In this document: piece by piece, positions 14,257-63,217 of the stretch | How the letters are laid out: every line of letters begins with the position of its first letter | Position numbering within the stretch: the first letter of the stretch is position 1 | Source of the DNA: Metaphire vulgaris | Lineage: Eukaryota > Annelida > Clitellata > Crassiclitellata > Megascolecidae | Assembly: GCA_018105865.1 (NCBI GenBank) | Contig: CM030851.1 | Coordinates: 4,342,168 to 4,406,167, forward strand | Length of the DNA stretch: 64,000 nt | Direction of reading: 5' to 3' | The notes under the pieces: generated by a model | Database searches by the model: none | Told to the model about the DNA's origin: nothing | Seen by the model: the letters and a program-made list of their open reading frames with translations, nothing else | Program-made: the position numbers and the translations under genes

Positions 14257-15108
14257 CAGGCATGGGTCAATTACAATTATAATTGTAATTCAATTGTAAT
14301 TAATTACATTTGGCCACTGTAATTGTAATTGTAATTGATCTGTGAAAAGTTCAATTACAAGTAATTGTAATTGTCTTGTATGTAATTGTAATTGTAATTG
14401 AGCTATTGTAATTGTTTTACTCAATTACAGGAATGTGAGTTTTATAAGTTCTAATGGCGTATTAGCACGAAGTTTTGTCAGTCTATGAATGTATCGCAGT
14501 GAATACATTGGATGGTTAGTGAATTGTCAAAGCACAGCGGTTATTGGTTTCACTGCTCTGGTCAGTTGCCATGCAAAATTTACTTATTTACTTTTTACTG
14601 CCTTTCAAATTGGAAGGGAACCAGCTTATCATTTGTCTACTTCCTGTGTTCTGCGGAATCTGCGGCTGTGCTTTTTTGTGAATAAAAGTTTGATTCCAGT
14701 AAAGATGAGCGTAAATAAAGAAGGAGTAATATGGAATTATTTTAATAATGCTGTTTCCAATGCAAATGTTAAATTGAAGTGCCGGTTGTGTGGTGAATTA
14801 GTGTCATGCTCGAAAAAGGCTACTTCGAATTTGTTGACTCATTTGCGGGTTTGTGAAACTTTGTGAGTTTTAATAGCATATGACTTTGTTGAACTAATTT
14901 ATGTTAATTATTTTAGACACTTAAGTTTATTAAAAGAAGCAGAAAGAGGAATGAAAAGTAATTGTAATTGTAATTGTAATTGACACGTTTGTAATTGTAA
15001 TTGATCCCAATGTAATTGGCTGTAATTGTATTTGTAATTGTAATTGACAAAAATCCATATAATTGTAATGTAATTGTAATTGCTTAAAACGTAATTGACC
15101 CATGTCTG
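14257..15108 (+). mobile_element. 852-bp hAT element with perfect target duplication
   Basis: Starts CAGGCATGGGTCAATTAC and ends GTAATTGACCCATGTCTG, bounded by perfect 8-bp duplications tctccagc (14249-14256 and 15109-15116). Both ends carry runs of the hexamer TGTAAT (AATTGTAATTG), likely subterminal binding repeats. The middle holds a BED zinc-finger exon at 14705-14866. Internal deletion derivative: the transposase catalytic part is gone. Confidence 0.93.
14705..14866 (+). CDS. BED-type zinc finger, N-terminal piece of a hAT transposase
   Basis: 53 codons from ATG 14705 inside the element at 14257-15108. The pattern is W-Y-F, then C-x2-C (CRLCGEL) and, after a spacer, TSNLLTHLRVC, with His and Cys as the remaining ligands. 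This matches the BED finger that starts most hAT transposases and binds element ends. A possible splice donor (TTGTGAGTTT) overlaps the stop, so it may be the first exon of a lost longer gene. Could produce a DNA-binding-only peptide; expression unknown. Confidence 0.75.
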   Translation: MSVNKEGVIWNYFNNAVSNANVKLKCRLCGELVSCSKKATSNLLTHLRVCETL

Positions 15109-15895
15109 TCTCCAGCTATACTGGCTTTTCCTCAATGGCCTCCGCAAATATTTCCAATGGCAGAATCAGTCAACTATTCTCCGAAGACGAGTTTCAAGAT
15201 TATAGGAAGCTTAAAATATTATAGAAACAATTTCATGGAAGGAGTAAATGGAGAAGCAGGAGTCGTTGATTACGGAGAATGGAGGAGAAGAAGCGAAAAG
15301 CATAATGCATGGGCGTGGGGGAAAACGCTTAGTATGTGCGATGGAATGGAAAGAAAACGAGATGAATGGGAAGAAACTTAGCAATTCTCACAGAAAGCAC
15401 CGGTTTTAAAGATTTTGTCTAAAACTTTAAAAATTTACAGATGATTCTCATAAGTCATAAGATATTCTGCTCAAAATTTCTTCCGTAAGTAATAAGTAGT
15501 ATTCCGTGAAATTTCCTATTTTTTGATTATTTGTAAAAAGTGAAATTGTTGACGTCAACTTCTCTTGACCCCCTCCCCCTGTCAACAACTGTCAAACTTT
15601 TTCAAACCCCCCTAAATTGTTGACGCAATTAATGGACAGCCTCTTAGGATATCAATATGATAATCTGCTAATAAAGACATGGTGAACAAAATGTTCACAA
15701 AAGAAAACCCTTATCAGGCATTTAGAATTCAGTCAAAATTTGAGTTTTTAAACATCATGAATCAGAGCAAACAGAGAAGATGAATCAGAGCAAACAGAGA
15801 AGATGAATCAGAGCAAACAGAGAAGACAGAAACATCGATCGAAGAACGTGTTACAGCTGAACGTCTCAAATAAAAATCGGCGCTTCAAGACGTAG
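15109..15895. other. no gene; three 23-bp tandem units at 15757-15825
   Basis: Three exact copies of a 23-bp unit beginning ATGAATCAGAGC lie at 15757, 15780 and 15803. The rest is AT-rich and unassigned; the plus ORF 15157-15381 has no recognised motif. Confidence 0.5.
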
Positions 15896-17120
15896 AATTG
15901 TTTCTCAAACTGTGTGCCGCGGCACACTGGTGTGCCGCGCGAGATTATCAGGTGTGCCGTGGGATTTTTTGGAAACTCTATTAAATTTAGAATTCCGATG
16001 TTTTCAATGTCTCAGATCAATGACTGTGCTTCGACACTTTATCTCGTACGCACAGCCAATGAGGGTCGTAGCGTCGCCGATGTGTCTGATTAATTAATCT
16101 AAAGTCTTGATAATTCGCCCCTCTGGAACCTGGGAGGACGGGAAGCTCAGCATCGCATGCCAAGTCCCTTGGTATACAAGATGATGCTGGTGTGGGGAGG
16201 CATGGAATCCTAAATTATTAGGATTACATGGGGGAGGGGTTGTGACTTCGCAGTTAAGACTATACGTGGGGCCAAGTACAACTAAGCCACTAAGATACAA
16301 CCCATGCCCTGTGTATGGTTTGATTGGGGAGCTTGCTTCTCTTAGGTAGCTGGATATGCGCAAGGTTTCCAGTTTCTATGTGACGCCTAAGTAGATGTAT
16401 ACCGCATGGGTCTAATCTGCAGAGCGCCTGTGCAGTATGGACCGGCAGAGAGGACTTACAGTTTGTTCTGAATCAAGCTAGTCAGTTGTGAACTTCATAA
16501 ACTTTCGACCACTTAAATCTTGACTTCTTTCAAAGCTCTGTGAGGCAATGGATTCCGAATTTACGTGCCTATTATACCATACTGATGTTCGCCCAGACAT
16601 GGACATGAGTTGGGTCCACCCATGGGTTGGGTCCGAAATTTCCATTTTGAGGTGGGTTGGGTTGTGTTGCCAGGTTGTTGTGTTATATTGTACAAATGTG
16701 TACATATCAATGATTTTTTTAATTACTACAAATTACCCTTAATCTGTTTCGATGCCTTTTCACAGGAGCAACCGGAAAATACAAGTTAAAGGCATCCAGA
16801 AATATGAAATCTGCCAAATGGAATACATTCCCTTTGGTCTATGAAATGAAGGAGGATTTAAGAAATTTTTATGTATGGGTTGGGTTGGGTCAAGTAACCC
16901 AGCTGTTTCTGTGGGTTGGGTTGGGTTTGAATAGTGGTGGGTTGGGTTGGGTTGGGTTTAAAAAATGGTCCCATGTCCATGTCTGTTTTCACCGGCTTTT
17001 CACTAGGGAAGGTTTTGAAGCCTTACATCGGCCACAAATTGTGACGTCTTTTCAAGCGTGCCGCCGATGTTTTTACATATTTCTAGTGTACCGCGAGAGG
17101 AAAAAGTTTGAGAAACACTG
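15896..17120. mobile_element. hAT-like element with nested insertions
   Basis: Left end (TTTCTCAAACTGTGTGCCG) and right end (CGCGAGAGG..AGTTTGAGAAACACTG) are inverted copies, the right end keeping CACTG. The left CAGTG has decayed to aattg and no duplication is visible. Inside are the delimited element at 16594-16985 and an unassigned block at 16100-16490. Its right end lies 356 bp from the PKA-C stop codon. Confidence 0.65.
16594..16985. mobile_element. hAT-like element rich in GGGTT repeats
   Basis: Starts CAGACATGGACATGAG, ends CCATGTCCATGTCTG. Flanks tgttcgcc and ttttcacc match 6 of 8. Internal clusters of GGGTTGGGTT near both ends. The termini resemble those of 14257-15108 (..CATGTCTG). 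Confidence 0.75.
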
Positions 17121-17475
17121 TTTAAATACTTACGTCGTAGATACACATAAACAGAGATATTTCAAAATTACAATAAAAATGTCCCGTTATGAAATTTTTA
17201 CAATTTCCTAATAAGTTAAATGTCCTATGTGAATTTTATAAAATTCTTAAAATCTCATCTTCAAGTGCAGAACAGAGACACATAAACTGGAATTCGACCG
17301 CTTATCTTTCGCATTTACATCCATTTTCATTTTACCATTTGAAAAAATGTAGGAAAGATGCGCTTAAAATCAGTAAAATTAGAAAATTAAAAATTGAAAC
17401 TGCTGTCTGTATCTTCGCCCAATCAGCACAGGATATTAGAACGACCAAAGACAACGAATAAACACTGAATGTTTT

Positions 17476-55157
<37,682 letters not shown>

Positions 55158-55359
55158 TTCAATTCCACCCCTCCTCCTCCTCCTCCCTCGTCCTCCTCTC
55201 GTCCGATCTTCTCCGGTTCAGATGTTGAAATAGAAGGGCCTCCGTCGTCGCTGCCTAAGTAGGGTTTACGTCGAACACAGAATGCGAATAATATCGCGTC
55301 GACCGCCAAACAGTCGCCACTCGGAAATCACACACAACGACTGACAACAACGATGCGAC

Positions 55360-55408
<49 letters not shown>

Positions 55409-55618
55409 AGCCAGACACTCAACCTCTCAGCTGCCAGCCACCAACCGGCGGCTGCTCTTGTAGTCGAGGGTCCCGGCGACTGCAGGCCGGCGAATGGTCG
55501 AGCAAAGGCAGAAGCAAACACCCGACAACAGTTTAGGCGCATATGGACTACGATGCTGCAAAACAGGTACACCAATAAATATGACATAGTTCTGTAGACT
55601 TCTACACAGTAAGTAATT

Positions 55619-55689
<71 letters not shown>

Positions 55690-55700
55690 GACCGTTCGAA
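55158..55700 (-). promoter_or_regulatory. 5' flank of PKA-C: GA and CA runs
   Basis: Upstream of the proposed start, a purine-rich leader (GGAGGAGGAGG on the minus strand) is followed by (GA)n at 55363-55406 and (CA)n at 55621-55686. This is the position of the 5' UTR and promoter if exon 1 is right. No TATA box or initiator can be called. Confidence 0.4.
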
Positions 55701-57134
55701 AGAGATTTCTCAACTGCCAACTAGTTAGTTGAAATGTTATACCAGATCACCACGATTCCGTTCGGTTTTAAAGGAGCCAATCATTGCCCTGCTGCTGCTC
55801 CAGGCTCAGAGAGGCTGGTTGACGCCCGTGGCCAAGTTGTCCAAAAGGTACAAAGTCTTGACGAGCAAAAAACGCCATCGCGCCAAACTCCAGCGCTCGA
55901 AACTTCTTTCGGTCGTTCGCATACTATCTCCCCCCCATAAACTATTCAACACTTAAAAACTTATTCGGATTCTTTGTCGGTTCGATTTTCTTACGACTTC
56001 TTATCTAGCACCCACAATTACACTTTACCTCTCATTTGGATGCCCTCGTCATCAAATCAAACTGTAATAACCTGTTTAAAGTTATCCTGTTGTTGATTTT
56101 TTTAAATTTTTTTAAAAGCCCAGTTGGGTATGACTGTTCCCACTCCAAAATGTTCGACCTCCAGTGAGATAGCTCTTGATCCCTGAAGTACACGCTGTTA
56201 TAAGTGGTCACATTTGCTCCCTTTCAAGCGTCTATTTCAGTGTTTCCAAAAATGTGAGCAGCGACCCAAAAGTGGGTCGCAGGGCTCAGTCTAGTCACTC
56301 TAGTGGGTTGCGGGATAGCGCGTAATTAGATTCAAAAGTGTCATTTTCTAACCAAACCCACAATGTCACAAGCCTTGAAAGTTGCAAGTAGATTTAGGCT
56401 TTAGGAAAGTAAGGATACGCCATTGGACTGCATAATGCTTCGTCAATGGGATGTGTTAGATTCGCATTTTAATATTCAGATTCGACTGTTTGCCTAGAGA
56501 CGGTGGTCGTGATTAAGCGACACTTCAACTTTTGTCAACTTCGTCATTAATGATGCGTAAGATTTAATGGCCTTAACACTTCAGGTCTTACGCTTTGGGT
56601 CAGAGGAAGGTGCGCCATGGGACTAAAGCATGAGCTTCTTCACTGACTCTTGTGTCTCCTCGTCATCTTCCAAAGCACGTAACTATTTCGTGTTCTAAAG
56701 AAACACTTTGCACAACTATAGTCTATATACGACTATACGTATTGAACACGTGATCGGTCTGGCCATGGAAAATATTGACTTAACAGCCGTTAAGTTCTAT
56801 TTATTTGCAGTTTAACGTTTTCGAAATCAGTAGGAAAAACACTCTGTGATGAGATTTTAAAGTGATTTAGGAGGCTAAGTAAGCCTGTGTGAAAATCACT
56901 GTAGTAGTCTATAACTCTCGACATTCAATAACCTAGTTTTCCGAGATAACCTTCGATTCCGTTTACTGTTTGAAGACTTTGCATTGTCACTTTAACCTCG
57001 TCTAAACTATTCCATTTGTCAACAAGTTGACCACAACCCTTGCACTAAAATTTTTTTATTTATAAATTTCTGTCACAGAATTCGGAAAAATACGGTCATT
57101 GCCACGACTAACCTCAAATTGTCATTTTATGGTG
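55701..57134. other. no gene; possible hAT end near 56238
   Basis: CAGTGTTTCCAAAAATGTGA at 56238 followed by CGACCC/GGGTCG looks like a hAT left end; a right end (GGAAAAACACT near 56833) is doubtful. TTGACGAGCAAAAAAC at 55858 resembles the internal hAT motif. Confidence 0.35.
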
Positions 57135-57560
57135 CACAGATGACGGTTTTTATTATTTAGGCCACATCACCGAAATATAATTAATGATATCAAAATCCGG
57201 AACCTATTTAGACAGAATGTTTATAATGAAAATAAAACAAGCGTTAAGACCAACAATGCTAAAAGAATGGATATTAGCTTTGATTGAAAAAAACAAGAAC
57301 ACGTTGACAGATTCACTTGTTTTTGAGCAATTAACAGCATGGATGACACGCTTGAAGATTAAATCAACTCATATTTAGCCATAGACAATGAAGTTATGCA
57401 AAGGTACAAAGGCATCTGACAAAATAATTGCATCAGCATAAATTCAAAGAAAAGGACGATGGAATACATGACATTTAGTGTTGCAACATATGGAGAGAAA
57501 CTATGGACTATGAAGAACAAGGTCAAACAGAGATCTCTGTCTTATGACAATCCAAAGGAT
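57135..57560 (+). mobile_element. degraded RTE-like LINE fragment
   Basis: DDGFYYLGHITEI near 57141 and MEYMTFSVATYGEKLWTMKN at 57459 correspond to FTYLGAIIS and ECMAWSVATYGCESWTIKK of the copy at 31680-32604. Stops and frame changes throughout. Confidence 0.65.
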
Positions 57561-57811
57561 GTTGTCAACTGCACCACGATCAGTCTCTTGAAAACTAAAC
57601 GATCTTGGAACACATCTCTGCATTGCATTTCTTTCGAAAAGTTCACGATTAAAATTGTTCTAATTAATAATAATTTTTTTAAATACAGAAAGGACTCAAC
57701 ATTTGTAAACTCCGATCGCACTGAAGTCGATGCTAAGATTGGCAAGATCATTACCTCTGAGAAATTCAATGAATGATGCAGCGATAGCTGCTATGGTGAA
57801 AGAAAGATAGC

Positions 57812-57865
<54 letters not shown>

Positions 57866-58290
57866 GGAACAATTTCTATAGCGCCTTAGCCTATCGAAGG
57901 CCAAAGTCAAAGGCGCTTTCGACAACGTTGACCTGTCAATAAGGTCTTCTTGATCTCGATATTGGTCCGGAAAAAATCCGCTCAGATGGTACGAAGGAGT
58001 TCTCTGATGCGGCGAACTCTTAGGAAGGCGGATCTTTCGCTCCACTCAACGCTCAACTTTCACCACATCGACGAGTCAGCGAAGCGCAGAAGAAAAGATG
58101 CCAATGGACGCATCGATGTTGAGAAACGGCGGATTTCTGAGGGCGGTCTGCTACGAGGGAAAAATCGGTCGCCGATCTTGGCAGAACCCACCAGAGACGG
58201 TCGCCAACCTCTTCGAAAACGACAAGTAGACGGCAATCTCCGCGATTAACGCAGAAATTAGTCGCAAGATGTCGGTAAGAACTGCTAAGA
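57812..58290 (-). mobile_element. LINE 3' fragment with (AAT)n tail
   Basis: Minus strand ends GGCGCTATAGAAATTG (57882-57867) and passes into AAT units (57812-57863). Upstream, GCGTTAATCGCGGAGATTG (about 58252) is homologous to 38169-38188. Confidence 0.65.
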
Positions 58291-58530
58291 AGGGCAATAA
58301 TCCGAAGCACGCACAACACGTGCAAGCAGCCAAAATGGCACTTCCGAAAATTCAGTCCAACCTATCGCTAGTGAGTTGTTTGAACGCGATATTCATTCCA
58401 CTAAGTTTTGCATATCTGCTTCCGGATATTTTACACACGAAAATACGGTTTAAAAAAGCTTTTCGTTTAAAACGATCGTCTCATATTTAAGCCACTGAGT
58501 CATGACAATATATACATATATATTGCACAT
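58291..58530. other. no feature recognised
   Basis: No recognised feature. Confidence 0.35.
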
Positions 58531-58804
58531 CAGTGGCGTCGCCAGGATTCCAGAATAGGAGGTATATCGGCCTTTTTAACAGAAAGGAAAAACCTTTACG
58601 AGCAAAAAGATTTTTAAAAACCTCAGCCCGCCCTCTTGCCTTTTAGTTCCTGTAGCACTTTAAAATGTCTTGCATTCTCTTCGATCTCATATAATATAGG
58701 CCTATGCTACTTATCCTCGCAACTACTCAGTGGTTCTGCGCTAATCTCGCGACCGGTCCCAGTTAGAATAGAGGTCCGGCCCCCGTCACTTGGCTACGCC
58801 AATG
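58531..58804. mobile_element. CAGTGGCGTCGCC family element
   Basis: Left CAGTGGCGTCGCCAGG, right TTGGCTACGCCAATG are inverted. No convincing duplication. TTTACGAGCAAAAAG (58594) is a variant of the internal motif. Confidence 0.7.
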
Positions 58805-59566
58805 CTGTCATAGGCCTATATTGATACAATTGCAGTTTTTCATACTTTAATAGATGCTCTATTAGAAGATTGAGAGTCTAAAACATAAGCCTGCAAATTG
58901 CATCAAGGCCATCTGGAAGGAGATTTATAATTTCCGACATGAAATCGCTCTTTTTCCTGTTATTGTGTGTTGGTCTTTCTATAATGCGCAAATATTAGAC
59001 GCGTGTGCATCGTCGACCCAGCTGCGTTCGACGCATCTTGATGCAAGTATCCTGGAGCTCGTCTCCCTCCGCTGCATATGCAACCTCTGCGGTGGGCAAT
59101 ATCGCGCCCCAGAGAACTTTTTCTTTTCGTTGTGAGCTGTCAGCTATGTTTGCTCTCCGTGGCAGAAGATAACGCTATCGATGCTAAGATGCTATCGCTA
59201 TGTCTGCTTATAGCTATTTGCTGTAATCGCTTTTAAGACATTACGGAATATATGTCGCTCTCATTACAGTTGTTTGTCTTCGCTGTAATAACCGTAATAA
59301 ACTTCAGTTTTCAGTAACTGCAATAGTCAATTGTCGTATGCCAGTTGTTTTTGCCTCAAAATCACTCGTGAATCGTCTTTTTAATTGGTTTGAGTTTCAT
59401 TGCCATTAAACTGTCTACGCCATAACGGGATTGTATTTACAATACAATAGGACTATAGAGTTTCGCCAACAACACTATTTGTACAATAAGCAGTCATAAA
59501 AATTGGTGGAGAAATCCTTTTGATCAGGCGACAGACCAACCACCCACAGATTCTCCCAATTAATGC
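58805..59566. other. no feature recognised
   Basis: No coding, RNA or repeat feature identified. Confidence 0.4.
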
Positions 59567-59740
59567 CTGAGGTTGTGACTCCCAACTTCGGAAAATTCTG
59601 ACAAGCAAAAAAGGTCGTCAGCTATTATCTTGCTTAAGTGGATTATATTCCGTAGGTATCAGAATAATAATACGTAATAACAATTTTGATCGGACACCAA
59701 AGGGGGTTTAACCTCCAACCTCCTCTTGGCTACGCCACTG
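59567..59740. mobile_element. CAGTGGCGTAGCC family, left end lost
   Basis: Right end CCTCTTGGCTACGCCACTG is intact, as is TGACAAGCAAAAAAGGTCG at 59599. The left terminus is missing or rearranged. Confidence 0.65.
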
Positions 59741-60393
59741 TAATGGATGGCCATACCCATGGAGCGTGCGAGCTGTTAATGACAATTTTCAAAAGCTTGG
59801 GAGGCGCATCGTCACATTTATTCACAAAACGAGGTAGTGTGGTTCAATTCTTTGCAAAATTTCATTGGATCTCTGCTTCTGTTTTTATGGGACCTATGAT
59901 AACATTGACAAACAGGCAAAAGTTCTTACTATTATGTGGCAATTGCATGCTTCTGTTGGTCTGTTAATCTACTCAAAAAAATTTAAAACTATTCTCGCGC
60001 CGCAGATTCTACGATATTAGAAGAACCGCAGTTTGGCAGCCACACATATATATGGTCTGTATATTATTATAGATCAGAACCTCAGCATTGCGTACTTTTC
60101 CCTTTTCACTGCAAATTATTTGAACATGAAATGTCCGATTAGAGGTCGAGTGCCTCGGAATTAGCAGGCAGAGTAAGGGGACCGCACAACGCATGCATTG
60201 GCAGTGACAAATGATTGGCCTGTATAAGTTGTAGCATTTGCTTGAATGAAGTCGCGTTCATTCGCGAAACGCAAAAATTGCTGTTTGGTTTCAAAATAGT
60301 TTTATGATTAAGTGAAAATCGGCATTTAGAATATAAGAGTTGCGGATAGAGTATTGGCTTGCTCTCTGCGTATCTCTGCATATTGCTCATGTG

Positions 60394-60813
60394 CAGTGGC
60401 GGCTCCAGGATTTGGCAAGCGGGGGGGCCGTTAGGGTGGCAACTTCTAATCATGGGGGGGCCAACCATTTGTTGTTAGGTATGTAGTATTAAGTACAGTA
60501 GCGTCATTTCACACTTTTCTTGGGGCAAGAAAATTTTTTGCCAAATTTTAGGCAATTTTTTTGCAAATTTTAGGCAATTTTTTGCAATTTTGTTTGCAAT
60601 TTTGGCAATTTTGGGGCAATTTTTGGGCCAATTTTGGCAACTTTGCAATTTTTAAATATTTGTTGGTAAATTTTTATATATAGTATAGTATATATATAGT
60701 ATATATATAGTATATATATATAGTATAGGGTCTCAACAGGGGGCCACTGGGGGGCCAGTATCTCAGTAGGGGGGCACGGGCCCCCCTGGCCCCCCCCGGT
60801 GGAGCCGCCACTG
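60394..60813. mobile_element. hAT-like element, CAGTGGCGGCTCC ends, perfect duplication
   Basis: Left CAGTGGCGGCTCCAGGA, right GGTGGAGCCGCCACTG. Perfect 8-bp duplications ctcatgtg (60386-60393, 60814-60821). Interior holds about ten copies of GGCAATTTT-like units and a TATATAG run. Same family as 7781-7963. Confidence 0.95.
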
Positions 60814-60828
60814 CTCATGTGACCCACC

Positions 60829-61027
60829 CAGCGGTTATTCTAGACTCCTGGACTCCGGTGGGGACCGGAGTCCAGGAGTCCAGGAGTCTAGGGAGGAAGG
60901 CCGGGGGAGGAAGTCAGCTAGGGGGTTTGGGGAGCGCTGTAAGTTGATACAGTAGGCCTATGCCAAAATTTCCGGGGGAATTTGAAATGTCCGAGGAGGA
61001 AAAGGGCAATTCCCCCCGGAAACCCTG
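60829..61027. mobile_element. hAT-like element, CAGCGGTTATTCTAG ends, perfect duplication
   Basis: Perfect duplications gacccacc (60821-60828, 61028-61035). Left CAGCGGTTATTCTAGACTCC; right end reads CAGGGTTTCCGGGG in reverse. Interior matches 25217-25405. Contains a GACTCCGG..CCGGAGTC palindrome. Sits one base-overlap from the previous element's duplication. Confidence 0.9.
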
Positions 61028-61035
61028 GACCCACC

Positions 61036-62673
61036 AGTCAGACATCCTCTCTCCGCCCCTCCGACATTGTGAATGTGAAACGACCATTGCTCTCAAACGT
61101 CTTCGCATAAATCCTACGTCCTCACGCTGTCCGTTGCATGATCCGGCAAAGCATAATTATGCATCAGTGTTTCCTCTTAATTGGCGTGCCATTCTTTCGG
61201 CTTGTTTTTTTAAATTCGACATTTCGTCGCCTGCCGTCGACCAGCAGATGGCAGCAGAGACACTCTGTCACCGCCTCCTCCTCCTCCTCTTCCCCCTCTC
61301 CTCTCGTCGATGGTCAACATTCGGTCGGGAGTGACGCTGGGCCGGAATCTGCAAATATGCTCTCAAAAGAGACGGCGATCAGAGGTTTTTAATTGATTGG
61401 AGGGCTTCTGTGGCGTCCACGGCATGCAAAAAACCTCACTCCACGGTTACCATGGTAATCGCGGGTGCCTCGCAGTTGTCATGGGAACGGTCAGGAATTA
61501 ACGAGTCCCTCTGAGGGGTTCACTTCAGCTGAGACTCGCCAGCGCTGATGTTTTAAACAAGTTTCGCCAACAAATGGAACAGTTCTCCGGTGCTCGAGTG
61601 GACTTCGATATGCAGGTCATGGCTTAAAATAAACGCGTCTGAATGCAATATAGTTGCCTTCAATTTATTAGCCGCGTGTGACACATTTTGCTGCCGCTAC
61701 CTAAACACTGCAGCCATCTGCCAGGAATTGTCAGAGTTTTTAAGAATTAATTCGAAGGAATCGATTAATTATCAGGGATAAATTGTTGATCTGTTGCTGA
61801 GACAGCGTTCGACGAGACAGATTTACAGTGAATAGGCTACCTTTAGATTTGACAAAAGGCAAAACGGAAGACGAATAAGCGACTATTTTGCGCTGTGGTC
61901 GCCATATATCCCGTCTGATTTGATTCTCATCCTCACTGCATTCTCCAACGCGATTTCAAGCGATTTACTCTTTGTCTCTTTCGCTTCTTGAACTTCAATA
62001 AATGTTTCTTTCCTGTGCTTTCGGCATTTTCATATCTCATTCAGCTATATACGAGAGTATGTATACGCCCTATATACCTGTTATAAGAGCAATATAACGG
62101 TTCGGTTCGCATGACCAATGAAGGGTCTTAGATCCTCCAAATTGAGACATCCCTGTGTTCTTTTGGACAGCGGATAGCAGCTCAGTTGCGAAGACCGTTG
62201 CCCTCAGCAGTCAGCACCAAGAGCTAGGCTGTGTCCTTTCGCTGATGCAGTTACCGTTGACCGACGGATAAGTTTTCAGTTCTTCCGCCGTCTAATGCAG
62301 GCAACAACGGCGGCGGACTGAGCTTAGCGCCGCTATCGGCGGTCTTCTTGGGAATAGTGGACGGCGTTTGAAGTAGACCTGTGCGCCGACGCTCTGAGGG
62401 TCGGCGGCGGCGGCGGCGGCGACGACGGCATTTGACCGCTTATTTATAACCGGCGGCCGCCGGACCAATTTTATCGGCGTCGGCGGCGTCGCGGCGCACA
62501 AACGGTCACTACAGTACAATACGAGTGACTACAAAGGAGACCATATGATAGGCCCATCGCCATCGTCGTTTTTGTTCAATCCTCGTGGTCTTTTGTCACT
62601 CGGTTCATTTGAAAACAATGCTACAAACTTACAATACTGCAAAAGGAAAGCGTCGCTTCATCGACATTAAAGA
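61036..62673. other. no gene; GC-rich patch 62290-62500
   Basis: CGG/CCG-rich block (GGCGGCGGCGGCGG at 62402) of about 200 bp stands out from its surroundings and could be a CpG-rich promoter or chance. No conserved coding segment recognised. Confidence 0.35.
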
Positions 62674-62849
62674 CAGTGTTTATTCTAGGCCTTCTCTGGG
62701 GGGAATTCCCCAAGTTTTCAAATTCTCCTCCCAAATTTTTATATGTTGGCTGGGGGAATGGAAATTTCTCCCCAAAAGTGTGGAGACTCAGACATTGCCC
62801 CCCAACATTTCAACCCCCCTCAATGTCAAGGTGGCTAGAATAAACACTG
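62674..62849. mobile_element. miniature hAT-like element, CAGTGTTTATTCTAG family, perfect duplication
   Basis: Inverted ends CAGTGTTTATTCTAGGCC and GGCTAGAATAAACACTG. Perfect 8-bp duplications attaaaga (62666-62673, 62850-62857). Best-preserved copy and the reference for the family. Confidence 0.96.
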
Positions 62850-62999
62850 ATTAAAGACGTCATTGTGTGTAAGCTTACTAGCTGCTTCGGACAGGGGACG
62901 TCGTATCTCTCATCGAGTCCAATGCTCTTTGAGTCTGAATGGAAGCAGCTCAGACGCAGAAGTATAGTGCGGCGTATTGAGTCTAAGAGTGCTATGACA

Positions 63000-63178
63000 G
63001 GTTTATGCGTAAGTAAATGTTTATTCCAAGAAATGGGTTAATTGAAACATTAATTTTGGCATTAAAAAGAGGAGGTTTAACGCGTTGTGGCGTCATTTTT
63101 AGGGGGTCGGACTTTTTGTGACGAATGCAGCTTGGGTAAAACGGCCCCTAAGAGCATTACGTCATTTATGGATGACCC
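63000..63178 (-). mobile_element. half of a CATCCATAAATGACGT element
   Basis: In reverse, GGGTCATCCATAAATGACGT, CGTCACAAAAAGTC and GCGTTAAAC follow the first 150 bp of 27939-28352. The other half is missing; its outer end abuts the AAT tail at 63179. Confidence 0.75.

Positions 63179-63217
<39 letters not shown>

Noticed and set aside
56238..56901. hAT element with CAGTGTTTCC and CACTG ends
   Set aside because: The left end is plausible but the proposed right ends pair poorly and no 8-bp duplication was found.
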